A DNA stretch of 64,000 nt from Medicago truncatula (Eukaryota > Streptophyta > Magnoliopsida > Fabales > Fabaceae): assembly GCF_003473485.1 (NCBI RefSeq), contig NC_053045.1, forward strand, positions 36,554,494 through 36,618,493, given 5' to 3'. Of this stretch, positions 28,605 through 41,300 are shown piece by piece. Each line of letters opens with the position of its first letter. The first letter of the stretch is position 1. Below the pieces are notes generated by a model. It did not search any database. It was not told the DNA's origin and was given only the letters and a program-made list of their open reading frames with translations. A program made the position numbers and the translations under genes.

Positions 28605-29984
28605 GTAGCAGAGGATTCAAAATGGGAGAAAAATAGTAGTAACAATGAGTGTAATTTTAGGATTTTGGATCTCCTTCACATTTTCTCTACATCTCTCTCT
28701 TAATCTCAATCTCTCTCTTCATTGAAAAAATAGTACCTTTGTGTATAAACATAGGATCATTGAGTAAATAACGGGAATAATAAGCTTGATTGTGATCTTA
28801 AATTCATTGACTATTAGTATTGCTTTTACTGGTTTATCCTTTAATTAAGACAACAAATTTAAATTAGTTTTATTTCTACAAAAATGAAAATGATATTCAA
28901 CATCGTTAAAAAAATAAAATGGATGAATCTAAGAACAAATTCACAGCATCTAAGTTAATAGCAAACAACGGCAATACATAAAAATAATATGATAAAATCA
29001 AAGCGTTCATATTATCTACACCTTTCGATCTGCAAGGTTGACGCTAAAGTCATTAATTGAACATTGATTCTCTCTATAGGCTATATATGTCTCAACAACA
29101 TCATGTCGACCTCATATCCTTCTTCAGAGAGCACGGTGTCAAACAAATTTCAATTCATGAGAAAGTCTTACATGATTAAGTTAGGAAGGTCTGATTATTG
29201 ATTTTTTTAGGATGCTACTCTGTAGCAACCATAGCTCCTTCTCAAACTCGAACACAAGCCATCTTTAACGTTGTACAGAAGATGATCTCGTAGTGTTATT
29301 CATGCAATATACCTTTCTCAGTGCATGCCACCCTCATGTTTCATCCATGTAAAAAAGTTATATTGTCTAATTATGTAAGCATTTGCACTTTGTATTTTGC
29401 ATTGGTTGCAAATAGCTAGAAGGGTTAATTTAATGAGCACCAATTCTTGATTGTTTCTCAAGAAATGTTTCATGCATAACTTAAAAGAAATGTTTCATGT
29501 TCCATCCTGTTTATTTTTTCTATCAATTACTGTAATCATTATTCGTTGCTTACATAAGTAAAAGATACATAGTACTGGTGAATTATTTGTTTCCTTAGAG
29601 TTAGACATAATGAAATGATTCATTTTTATTAAAGTAAACTTTCTAATGAGTAAAAAAAATCTTTAGAATTGTGCATAAATAGAGCAATAATTGTCAATGG
29701 GTTGGTGTATATAGAATTGATGAAAATTCGCATCTCTGTTTAATACTCTATACGAGAGTAATGACTTAAGTCTTGCACTTGTTCTTCTATCTTTCTCATT
29801 ATTGCTTCGGTTATGTACTAAGAAACACCATCTTGAGTTTCCTTCTATCAATTTTACCTTTCAAATTGTTTTGTGCAATATCATATTGTAATGTTCCCTT
29901 TGAATCAATAATTAAATATACAATCCTCCATCTATTATAGTCCTCAATTGGGAAAACTCTTGCACTATCACAAAAGAAGTTAAA
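28605..29984. other. Upstream region of the intact RBR gene and spacer
   Basis: A CT-rich leader (CTCTCTCTTAATCTCAATC near 28690) suits a 5' UTR or core promoter. The rest is AT-rich with no gene recognised. Confidence 0.5.
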
Positions 29985-30370
29985 AGAGTTTTAAATTTGT
30001 TCAATTTATAGAATTTGAGACATTCTAGTTAAACCGAACAAGACTCGTGTCATTCTCATCTCGTTCAAATACTCTTGAATAATGCAAATAACATTAACCC
30101 TTTCGTATGCAGTTGACAAAACTATATTAAACCAATCAAAGATGAGTTGAAGTAGATACAAATGAAAATAATTACCTGTTGAAGATCTACAAAAATCATC
30201 AAATTGAAATTTAAAAGTAAAGCAGTGAGATATGTTAAAAAAAAAATTGCCTAAGGATCAAAATACAGTTTGAACCAAATACACAATGACAAACCATGAA
30301 AAGTTGTTCTTCAAGTATCATTATCTGATTGTTCAACCATAATATCCATAATGTTGATTCTGCTTCACCT

Positions 30371-30802
30371 TCAAGTATTCAGCTTCTTATATGAGTTGTC
30401 ACCAATTTCACTTAACACCCTTTTCACACCAGTGTAGTTTTTCACACACACAACATCTAAACCATTCTCTAATCCACTAACCAAATTCATAAAATAACTT
30501 TTAGCCACCCTAGTGAGGGTGGTTAGCTTCACCTGAAAATCACAAAATTCTTCCTCTGACCCATCGTTTAGAACCTTTCTTAATTCACTTTCTGCACAAT
30601 GACGAAGGCGCTCCAAAGCAACCTGAGCTATGCTTTCTATGTGCTCAAAAAACTCAATCTTAGCATTTTCATTCTCAGGAAGATAGTATCCATATACATA
30701 AGCCCATTTGAGAACTCTTCTACATTCAACCAATTGTTTCAATGCATCCTTTATGAAATCAAAATAAGTTTCTGACTTTACCCATGATATACCAACTCTC
30801 TT
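30371..30802 (-). pseudogene. C-terminal (Ariadne region) half of the split RBR gene
   Basis: Continues the frame of the N-terminal half at 36283-37419 once the retrotransposon and one TATAT copy are removed. The codon after Ile379 of that half is AAG at 30802. It reads KRVGISWVKSETYFDF and then DALKQLVECRRVLKWAYVYGYY, ending at a stop at 30371-30373: 143 codons plus stop. No internal stop or shift, so decay since the insertion is small. The frame is also open backwards into the LTR to an ATG at 30859, giving a chimeric frame of 162 residues. Confidence 0.9.
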
Positions 30803-30807
30803 TATAT

Positions 30808-31526
30808 TGTTGGGCTCGACGAGCTTAACGCAAGTGTAAATTAAAATTCCAAAATCCAAAAGAGACTGGATCTTGCAGCGCAGCGGTAGCGATAAAAAAA
30901 ATTAACACCAATATTTAACGTGAAAAACCCTCTAATACCGAGGGAAAAACCACGGGACAAACTCCGAAAAATATTCCACTATATTAAAGAATATTACAAT
31001 ATTCTCTCCACTCTCTCACACACACAAGAGATACAATATAGTGTTTCCCGTGAGACCTACTTCTATTCTAATGCTATTATTTTATAGCACCTAGAAGTTA
31101 TAGAGATGATACCCACCCGGTGTATTTTTCCCACACTCTCTGGATTTACTCAACACTCTATTTTTCCTCTCACACACTTCTACACACACAGAAGCTTTGT
31201 ATTTTCACTTCTGCTTCGATGCTTTCCTTCAATTCCATTGCCTCTATTTATAGGGGAAATGAGCCGTAAGAGTTGGATTTGGTTCACACACTCTTACACC
31301 AAAAGTCATGACATTCAGAGTGTGAAACTTGAAATGAATTGCAAGCCTTCACACTTTTCTGCACAGCAAGCTATGCCTAGCCATGTCTCTCCACCGTAAG
31401 CTATACCATAGCTTTCCTATTTGTAGAAAAATGCATCCTTGCATTAAATAGGTAGAAGACTATTTACAATTACTTGTAGTAATTGTCTTTGGCTGGAAAC
31501 AATACCCACACGTGGTGGGGCCAACA
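30808..31526 (-). repeat. 3' LTR of the RBR-disrupting copia element
   Basis: 719 bp. Its U5 end abuts the C-terminal half of the RBR gene and supplies an in-frame ATG (30859) with 19 codons before the native sequence. Confidence 0.93.
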
Positions 31527-31568
31527 ATTCTCCCCCTCCAGCCAAAGGGAGATATCATCGCAATTCAT

Positions 31569-34500
31569 TCACCTGCGATCCATGCCGAACAACTCGGCAC
31601 AAAGTTGAAGCTTTTCACGTGCTACAACTTTCGTCAACATATTCGCGGGATTTTTATCGGTGTGAATCTTTTCCAACATAAATTGTTGTTCTTCCGCTGC
31701 TTGACGCAGCCAATGATATCTGACATCAATATGCTTTGTACGAGAGTGGTACATCGCATTCTTACTCAAATCCAAAGCGCTTTGACTATCGCAATGGATA
31801 ACGTACCTTTCCTGCTTCATTCCCAATTGATCAAGAAATCTTTTTAGCCAAAGCATTTCCTTCCCTGCTTCAGCCATGGCAATATATTCTGCCTCGGTTG
31901 TTGATAAGGCTACACATTTTTGCAATTTAGATTGCCAAGATACAGCTCCCCCTGCAAAAGTAAACACAATTCCTGAAGTAGACTTTCTACCATCCAGGTC
32001 ACCTGCCATATCAGCATCTGTGTAGGCTTTCAAAATCGAATTTGATCCTCCAAAGCATAAGCACTTATTAGAGCTTCCTTTCAGATACCTCAAGATCCAC
32101 TTCACAGCTTCCCAATGTTCTTTTCCCGGATTGGAAAGAAACCTGCTAACAACTCCAACTGCATGAGCAATATCTGGCCTGGTGCAAACCATTGCATACA
32201 TCAAACTCCCAACTGCTGAGGAGTAAGGTATTGCAACCATAGCTTCTTTTTCATCTTGACTAGTAGGACAACTCACTCTGCTGAGTTTAAAGTGATTGGC
32301 TAACGGCGTGCTAACTGGTTTAGCACCCTTCATGTTGAATCTTTCTAGAACCCGGTCCACATACTGTTGTTGTGACAACCATAGCTTTCTAGCTTTTCGG
32401 TCTCGCAAAATCTTCATGCCTAAGATTTGCTTTGCAGGGCCTAGATTTTTCATGTCAAAGGATTTTGACAATTCCTTCTTCAAATCACCAATCATATCCT
32501 CGTCTTGCCCCACTATCAACATATCATCTACATATAACAGAATGATGATGAATTTGTTACCTCGAAATGTTTTGACATATACACAATGATCTGCATCTGT
32601 CTTGGTATATTCATGACTCATCATGAACGAGTCAAATTTCTTATACCATTGTCTTGGTGCTTGTTTTAATCCATACAAGCTCTTCTTCAATTTGCAAACC
32701 AAGTGCTCCTTTCGAGTCTTCTTAAATCCTTCTGGTTGAACCATGTAGATCTCTTCATCTAAATCTCCATGAAGAAATGCAGTCTTTACATCCATTTGTT
32801 CAAGCTCCAAATCCAAGCTAGCAACTAATCCGAGTATAACTCGAATTGAACTCATCTTAACAACTGGAGAGAAGATTTCATCAAAATCTATTCCTCGCTT
32901 TTGTCCAAAACCTTTTACGACTAAGCGAGCTTTGTACTTCACTAGCTTGTCACCATCTTTCTTGAGCTTGAACACCCATTTATTCTTCAAGGCTTTTCTG
33001 CCTTCAGGAAGTTTCACAAGTTCATAAGTATCATTTTTCTGCAATGAATCCATCTCTTCTTGCATTGCTTTCATCCATTGGATTTTATCCTTATGAGTTT
33101 GAACTTCATCGAAACTTTCCGGCTCCCCCTCATCAGTGATGAGGATGTACTCCGAACTAGGGTACCTGGTAGATGGATGATGATCTCTGCTTAATCTCCT
33201 GAGATGAGATGTTGTGGATTGCTCTCCATCTTGAACATCTTCATCATCACCATCTTCAACTACTGGCTCACCATCAACCCCAGGGTCTTCATCAAGATCT
33301 CCCCCTTCTGTGGCAACTCTTACAGGAGGAGTGGTAAGTGTAAGATCAACCTTACCATAACGTTTAGGTGTTTCTAGAATAGCAGAATCTGACATAGTTT
33401 CTTGCTTATGAAACACTACATCTCTGCTTCTAATAATTCTTCTCTTCTCTGGATCCCATAACCTGTAGCCAAATTCCTCATCTCCATAGCCCACAAATAT
33501 GCAAGGAATGGCTTTATCATCAAGTTTTTGTCTATGCTCCTTATTTACATGAGCAAAGGCTTTGCATCCAAATACCTTCAGGTGAGAGTAACTTATATCA
33601 TGTCCGGACCATACTCTCTCAGGAATATCAAAGCCCAAAGGAACAGATGGAGATCTGTTAATCAGGTAGCATGTGGTTTGAACAGCTTCTCCCCAAAATG
33701 GCTTTGGCAGCTTAGCCATTTTCAGCATACATCTCACTTTCTCCATAATGGTTCTGTTGATTCTTTCAGCTACACCATTATGTTGTGGGGTGCCAGGAAC
33801 CGTCTTCTCATGTCTGATGCCGTGCTCAGAACAATAACTTTTAAATTCATGGGAAGTATATTCACCCCCATTATCCGAACGAAGACACTTCAAAGATTTA
33901 CCAGTCGATCTCTCCACCATCGCATGAAACCTTTTGAAGTACTGAAACACCCGATCCTTACTTTTAAGGAAGTACACCCACACCTTTCTTGAAGCATCAT
34001 CAATAAACGTCACAAAATATCTGCTACCACCAAGAGTCTCCACTTCCATGGGTCCACACACATCAGAATACACCATATCCAATTTATTACCTTTCAGCTT
34101 TGAAGTTCTGCTGAAAGAAACTCTATGTTGCTTGCCAAACAAACAATAATCACAAGGATTCAACTTAGTACCTTTGCCAGACGGAATGAGGGACTTCCTT
34201 GACAAAATTTGCAATCCTTTTTCACTTAAATGAGCCAGCCTTTTATGCCACAAATCTGGCAAAGCAACATTCTCGACCGCATTCAAGCCATCTTTGATCA
34301 GCTTGACTTGAGTTTTGTAAAGCGTCGAATACACGGCGCCTCTAGCAATCATCAACGATCCTTTGGTAAGTTTCCATTTTCCATCACCAAAGTTGTTTTG
34401 AAATCCGGCTAAATCAAGAGCATGGACAGAGATTAGATTTAGACGCAAATCTGGCACATGTCGCACGTCCTTCAGTGTTAGTGTAAAATCGGTATTGGTT

Positions 34501-34586
34501 TGAACACACACATCACCAATTCCAACAATATCTGCAATGCTATTATTGCCCATCTTTACTTTGCCAAAGTCTCCTACTTTGTACAT
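31569..34586 (-). pseudogene. Copia pol region (integrase, RT, RNase H), cut off from gag and the protease active site
   Basis: Open for 1005 residues from about 34586. It contains GAG-pre-integrase (LWHKRLAHLS), integrase (YSDVCGP, RSDNGGEY, NGVAERINR), reverse transcriptase (AFLHGDLDEEIYM, YVDDM) and RNase H (YTDADMAG, TTEAEYIA). Just upstream the codons lead through the protease Asp-Ser-Ala motif, but a TAA stands where this family normally has a sense codon before Trp-Val-Ile-Asp-Ser (about 34645). The pol frame is therefore not continuous with gag. Confidence 0.9.
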
Positions 34587-34711
34587 CGTAAAGAATTCTT
34601 TATTGGAAGTAGCGTGATAAGAAGCTGCTGAGTCAATGACCCATTAAACACATGAATCTGCAAGATGACATTCTTCTTCTTCAACAGAAAGCAACACCAC
34701 TTCCCCATCAA

Positions 34712-35515
34712 CTACTGGGGTTGTGGTATTTTCATCTTCGTCTGGTCTTTGATTCCTCCGGTCCTTCTTTTCTTTGTTCTTCCAAGATTTGCAATTTCTT
34801 TTGATGTGACCTTCTTCGCCGCAGTGAAAACACTTGAACTTTCTTCGAGGTTGAGATTGTGATCTGTCTTGGATTTATTGGATCTCCCCCCGCTCTTGCT
34901 TCTGCCTCTGTTCTCCGTGACAAGGGCCTGAGAGCTACTTGATCCCATGTCTTTTCTTCTTGTTTCTTCATTGAACATACTATCTTTTACCTGGGACAAA
35001 GTGAGCGCTCCATCTGGAGCAGAGTTGCTTAATGACACCACCAAAGTCTCCCAACTTTCTGGCAAAGAACTCAAAAGTAATAGTGCTTGTAATTCATCAT
35101 CCAGCACCAACTTCATGGCAACCAATTGGTTTACCAAGTCTTGAAAGTCACTCAAGTGCTCGGCAACTGATCTTCCCTCCCGATACTTTAGATTCACCAA
35201 CTTTCTAATAGCGAAAGTTTTGTTTTGTGCGTTCTTTCTTTGATACATCTTTTCGATGTTCTTCCACAGAGTCTGGGCATTTGTCTCTGTGGCCACATGG
35301 TGGAATACACTAAGATCCACCCACTGCCTAATCAGACTAACAGCCTTCCGATGAGACTTTTTCCAGTCTTCATCCGTAACCTTATCTGGCTTTGTGTCTC
35401 CCTTTTCTACAGGATCATACATATCCTTGTAGTAAAGTATATCCTCCATTTTTGGCTTCCAAATGGAGTAGTTTGTAGAAGTGAGTTTAATCATCGTACC
35501 AGTGTTCTCCTCCAT
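34712..35515 (-). pseudogene. Copia gag with a frameshift before the zinc knuckle
   Basis: Starts at ATG 35515 (MEENTGTMIKLTSTNYSIW) with typical UBN2-type gag sequence (VSLIRQWVDLSVFHHVATET). Near 34866 the frame shifts, so the CCHC zinc knuckle (CFHCGEEGHIKRNC at about 34791-34832) is read out of frame and the protein ends at 34712 with an unrelated tail. The gag is thus truncated and lacks its nucleic-acid-binding motif. Confidence 0.88.
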
Positions 35516-35563
35516 TTAATTTACACTATACTCTCGAGCTCCAATCGGAGCTCTGATACCACT

Positions 35564-36282
35564 TGTTGGGCTCGACGAGCTTAACGCAAGTGTAAATTAA
35601 AATTCCAAAATCCAAAAGAGACTGGATCTTGCAGCGCAGCGGTAGCGATAAAAAAAATGAACACCAATATTTAACGTGAAAAACCCTCTAATACCGAGGG
35701 AAAAACCACGGGACAAACTCCGAAAAATATTCCACTATATTAAAGAATATTACAATATTCTCTCCACTCTCTCACACACACAAGAGATACAATATAGTGT
35801 TTCCCGTGAGACCTACTTCTATTCTAATGCTATTATTTTATAGCACCTAGAAGTTATAGAGATGATACCCACCCGGTGTATTTTTCCCACACTCTCTGGA
35901 TTTACTCAACACTCTATTTTTCCTCTCACACACTTCTACACACACAGAAGCTTTGTATTTTCACTTCTGCTTCGATGCTTTCCTTCAATTCCATTGCCTC
36001 TATTTATAGGGGAAATGAGCCGTAAGAGTTGGATTTGGTTCACACACTCTTACACCAAAAGTCATGACATTCAGAGTGTGAAACTTGAAATGAATTGCAA
36101 GCCTTCACACTTTTCTGCACAGCAAGCTATGCCTAGCCATGTCTCTCCACCGTAAGCTATACCATAGCTTTCCTATTTGTAGAAAAATGCATCCTTGCAT
36201 TAAATAGGTAGAAGACTATTTACAATTACTTGTAGTAATTGTCTTTGGCTGGAAACAATACCCACACGTGGTGGGGCCAACA
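35564..36282 (-). repeat. 5' LTR of the RBR-disrupting copia element
   Basis: 719 bp, one base different from the partner LTR. It faces the RBR N-terminal half; host transcripts entering it may be polyadenylated there. Confidence 0.93.
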
Positions 36283-37419
36283 TATATATGCAGTACTATT
36301 CATCTCAATCAAATTTTGAAGAGCCTTTTTTCTTAAAATTTCATAGTAAGTGTACTTATCCAAACAATTTTTTGCATTGGTTCTTAGCATTTCATCATCA
36401 TATATCTCTTGATGAGAATGCCAAACTTGTACATTATTTAAAGTGCCGCTGCAACCATTTTTTATACATATAGACATATCACGGAGGCATAACCAGCAGA
36501 AGGAAAACTTACATAATCTGCACCTCATGTGTCTGCACCCTTGGTTTTTCTCAATAGCTATTTTGCAATTAGGACATGGTTTTGTGTTAGCAATAATCCA
36601 ACTATTATTTGTAACCTCAGAATCAGAACTAATCTTTCTCCTCCATTTAACAAAAGTTTCACAATCCACGGGTGTATGAGCTTCTTCACCACAATTCCAA
36701 CAAAAGCTATGATAACAATGACATGTAACATCATTATTAAATCTAGGGCTAGACTCTGATAATAATTGATCATGACTTATAGCATAACAACAACAATTTG
36801 GAGCAGGACACCACTTCAATTTCCTATCACTGTTGTTTTCCACGTAAGACCGAAAGAAAAATTGATCATATTTAATCTTTCTTGACTTACTTGCAAGTTG
36901 ATGAATCATGTCTTGATCAACAGCTGCATTACAAGAAGGTTGAGGGCATCTAAGTTTGAAACAGTTAAGATCATCGATGTTTATATCGACATATTGATTC
37001 CAGCAGTTGATGCAAAATGGATGACCACACCATGATGACTTGATTTTATCACTAGCAAAGGTTTCAAAACAGATATGACACATGGTGAGAGTTTGTGATG
37101 AGTTTGGAAACCCTAATTCTAAGTGGGGTTGGTTGGACAGGCCTATGGTTTTTTGAACTTTTTGTGGGTTATCAAACCATGATTCCAAAGCTTGAGGGAC
37201 ATTCCAATTGTAGTTGGTGAGTAAAAGACATGCAGTAGATCTTGATGTGGAGAGAACTGATAAAATGTGATTGATGCCATTGTTTTGAAGATGCTTTATG
37301 TCGGATTCATTCAAGACTGAGAAGTGATTGTCATCTTCAGCAATGGGTGAGTAATCATCGTCGTCGTCAACAATGGAGGAGTAATCGTCGTCGTTTTCCA
37401 TGCGTGATGGTAAGCTCAT
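36226..37419 (-). pseudogene. N-terminal half of the split RBR gene; encodes a truncated RBR module
   Basis: From ATG 37419 it is open for 397 residues. 379 are native (to Ile379 at 36283); the last 18 are LTR-encoded. RING1: C114, C117, C131, H133, C136 and C139. IBR is complete (WCPAPNC to TPVDC). RING2 has C282, C285 and the active-site C295 in NQGCRHM, then FCWLC. The N-terminus carries Asp-rich repeats (DDDDDYSPIAEDD). The whole catalytic RBR module survives, but the Ariadne region, which in human ARIH1 masks the active Cys, is severed by the copia element. Whether the truncated protein is made is unknown. Confidence 0.9.
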
Positions 37420-38321
37420 GGTTGGAAATGGAAATGGAAATTAGGGTATTATTTAGGGATTAGGGTTACATTTGTTGTGTGCGAGGGGACGTGTGGAAAT
37501 TTGATGGATTTTCATTGGATGGTCAACTAAAATTGTTTTACATTTTTGTGTTTCACGCTTTCATTTTTGAGGAAAAAAAAGGTTTGATCAAGGATAGTTC
37601 TATCAAGAATCAAAATTAAGTTTTTTTTTTGAGCAATTTATCGTCTAAAGAAGTTCATCAACCATTTCAGTTTGATTAAAATTAATTTATAGTACATATC
37701 TTTTAAATTATTTTTTAAAATAAATAATTATAAGACAATTAATTTAAGTTAAATATGTTTTTGTTCATAAGTTAAATAAATTATCAACATTATTTTAATC
37801 CTTAAAAAAAACTCCTTCAACTATTCATATCATACATTAAATGAGAATTAAAAAAAAAAAGAAACAAAAGTGAAAAGGGAAAACTAAATTCTTAAAAAGG
37901 ACAAACCAATAAAACATTGGCAAATAAAACATATTAAAAATACGATAAAGTTTCATTAAACGTAAACGTAATTAGATGGTATGAACTATTAGCTCTCAAT
38001 TTAGCAAGAAGGTTAGCACAAAAAAATTTATCCATAAAATAAGATAAATAATTTTGAGTTGAGTTAGAAAGCAACGGAATAGAATTAAATTATAAATAAT
38101 TGAGTTATCCCTATCAAATACAAAAATGGACATGTAATAAAATATAGATATAAGTAAAATTAAAATGTAAACAAAACAAAAAAATGAAAGTATTGAAATG
38201 GTTGGAAGTTTATGATCCACTAATAATGTGATGAAGTAAAATCACCCGCGAAGACGTACGTTATTTGGGATAAGGCAGATAGATACATTTCCATACACAC
38301 ACTTCATTCCTTCCTTTCCCA
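37420..38321. other. Divergent promoter region between the split RBR gene and HCF136
   Basis: AT-rich with poly(T) and poly(A) runs, no gene. GATAAGG at 38269-38275, an I-box-like light-response word, lies about 50 bases upstream of the HCF136 ATG, and GACGTACG with an ACGT core is near 38253. Confidence 0.5.
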
Positions 38322-41300
38322 ATGGCGACGCTGCAATTCACATTCTCAGACTCAACTACCACACTATGCAGACCGTTATCTCAATTACCTTCTTCTAAAT
38401 CCACCATCATTCATTCTCCGAGACCTCGAAGCTTCGTTGTTAAAGCTTCTCTCGAACCTTCCAGAACCAGAAGACAGTTCATTGCAGAAACCACTGCTAT
38501 ATCAGTGCTGCTTCCTTCTCAGTTGGCCAAATCCGAAGAAACTCTTTCTGAATGGGAAAGAGTTTATCTTCCTATCGATCCTGGTGTTGTTCTTCTTGAT
38601 ATCGCTTTTGTTCCTCAAGATCCTAATCATGGTGATAATCATTTCATTCTCTTGCTTTTTTTTGTTTTGTTTAACTTCATAATTGTGATTTGGAGCTGAA
38701 ACTTCAAATTGATTTTGCCTACATTGTATGACTGGAATTAACTTATCTGAGCTTATTTATGAGTATAAGCACTTTTGAAGAGCTTATGGAAACAATTTAT
38801 GACATATCCATAAGCTCTTTTCAGCTTATTTTCATAAGTTCTCTAGGATAGCTTATTCGAAAATAGTATGGCTTTAATTTATCTTTTGTTACAGAAATAT
38901 TTTATATATATTGATAAAAAAAAATAAAAACATACGCACTTATATGATAAGCGCCTATGCTATACTCGATTAAACTGTTTATCCAATAGAAATGATAACA
39001 ACTATTTTTTTGTGTTGGATTGAATAAAGTGCACTAATTTCTGCATCAAATTTGTTTCTAATGTAGAAGGATGCAAACATAAATTACTTCTCTTTAAAAC
39101 GTAATTAAATTTTACAAAATTTAGGTACTATTTGGATAAACACCTTAACTGAGCTCTTATAGCATAAGTGCTTATGTATACACTACCTGTTTTGATAAGC
39201 CACTTATTTTGCAGCTTATAACATAAGTGCTTATCACATTAGCGCTTATCATATAAGTTCTTATGAATAGGCTATTTCTTTAGTCAAAGATAAAAAAAGT
39301 GAAACTGCTTTCGAAAGAGCTATAAGTTGTTTTCATAAGCTATAATGAAGAGCTTATGAAAATAAGCCAAAAACAACTTATGAAAATGTCATTAGCTGTT
39401 TTCATAAGTTCTCCAAACAATCTCACAAGTGTTTATGCTAGTAGATAAACTTAAATAAGTCAATCCAAACAGACCCATATTTCTATGAAAAAAGATAAAA
39501 TAAAGCCAAACTGTTTTTATAGGCTATCTTGGAGAGCTTATGGAAATAAGGTGAAAATATCTAATGGACATGTCATAAGTTGGTATTCTTAAGCTCTTCG
39601 AAACAGTCTTACAAATGCTTATGTCATTAGATAAGCTCAAATAAGCCAATTTGAACAAACCCTATTTCTATTCCAAATCATGTTTACGAAATGCTTGTGT
39701 AATTAGTCTGTTTTTGTTGTAAAATGGAAACGGATTTGTCCTGGTAGGTTTTCTTCTGGGGACGAGGCAAACCCTTTTGGAGACTAAAGATGGAGGAAGA
39801 ACTTGGGCTCCACGTTCTATACCATCTGCAGAAGATGAAGATTTTAACTATAGGTTTAATTCTATCAGCTTCAAAGGGAAAGAAGGATGGATCGTAGGAA
39901 AACCTGCAATTCTGTTGTACACTCCTGATGCTGGAGAGAGTTGGGAAAGGATACCACTCAGTGCTGAACTTCCTGGCGATATGGTATACATGCTTCATCC
40001 AAATCCAATGCTTGTTTCTACCACTACAAATACTATTTAATTTTATTAGGAGGAGGAGGAGGAGGAGGAGGAGGAGTATTGGTGGCAGTAGTTTTTTTAA
40101 GGACATAGCTTTTGCGTTGAGTTGGAAAATTTACTCTAATTTTTGCGTCAAACTTGCTTTCAGATTTAAAATCCAAATATTAATCGCATGAATCAATTCA
40201 ACTGTACAAAAGTAACTGTTGGAACATATGCAACAACATTAACTCTACTCAAAAAGCATGTTCATCAAATGCTCACATAAGTTGTTAAATGTGCAGGTAT
40301 ACATAAAGGCAACTAATGAGAAGAGTGCGGAAATGGTGACTGATGAAGGTGCAATATATGTTACCTCAAACAGAGGATACAATTGGAAGGCTGCTGTTCA
40401 GGAATCGGTGTCGGCTACTCTTAATAGGTGAGTTTCCGAGAGACAAAAAATAAAACTTCATTTGATGTAACTGTCTGAGAATGCATAATGTATATGGATG
40501 GATGGATCCATAATGCCATTTAAGGAATGTGACTCTTTCAAGCTAGGAAGTGAACTAAGCCAATACAAGAGTAGCAATATGAAAAGTCGTATTAATACAT
40601 TTGGAAGTAGGGTGGTCTTTTATGATGCTATTAATGAACAAATTCAACTTCTTATTTATATGTTTAGTAATCTCTTTTGACGCGCTATCTTTCATACTTT
40701 CTACACTGCAAATATTTTATTTCAGTTTTATACATGACATTTATCTAGCTATGTTGCCTCTTCAGAACAGTTTCTAGTGGTATTAGTGGTGCAAGTTATT
40801 ACACTGGAACTTTCAATACTGTCAATCGATCTCCCGATGGAAGGTATGTTGCAGTCTCAAGTCGTGGCAACTTCTACATGACCTGGGAGCCTGGTCAGGT
40901 GAGGCTTTTACTTTGTGATGGCTTTTGCTTTTGCTTCTATTTGATTGGTAGTTTTACTTTTGGTATGCCTGTGGTCTATCTAAGTGTACAGGAATATTGT
41001 TACACTTACATCATTGTTGCACGTTGAAACAAAATAGTTTGATACATTAAATATATTCTTAGGAGTATTAACACTTTGGTTAAAACTCAATATATACTAA
41101 ATTTTAGCACAATGGATGCCAAGAATCTTCTTGTACATCCACTACTTTTAAGAAAACATTTTGGTTTCTTCTTTGTTTGATTTCATCCAGGCGATATCAT
41201 TGATTGGATAGACCTCCTGAAGAAAAATTCTGCTAACATACAAAATTATAAAAGATCCTCTCTTTTGCTTTTTGCACTGATTAAACCTGTACTTTCTTCC

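Larger units (their letters stand above)
30808..36282 (-). mobile_element. Ty1/copia LTR retrotransposon (TNT1-94 type) inserted in an RBR gene
   Basis: LTRs of 719 bp at 30808-31526 and 35564-36282, which differ by one base (30903 T, 35659 G). Target-site duplication TATAT at 30803-30807 and 36283-36287. Ends TGTTGG...CCAACA. On the minus strand the primer-binding site TGGTATCAGAGC follows the LTR near 35550-35561, matching initiator tRNA-Met. A purine tract, GGAGGGGGAGAAT, precedes the other LTR. Gag and pol frames run on the minus strand, the same direction as the host gene, but both are broken. Confidence 0.96.

Noticed and set aside
31106-31399. 97-codon frame in the LTR, repeated at 35862-36155
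   Set aside because: Antisense to the retrotransposon and identical only because the LTRs are. No sign of coding.
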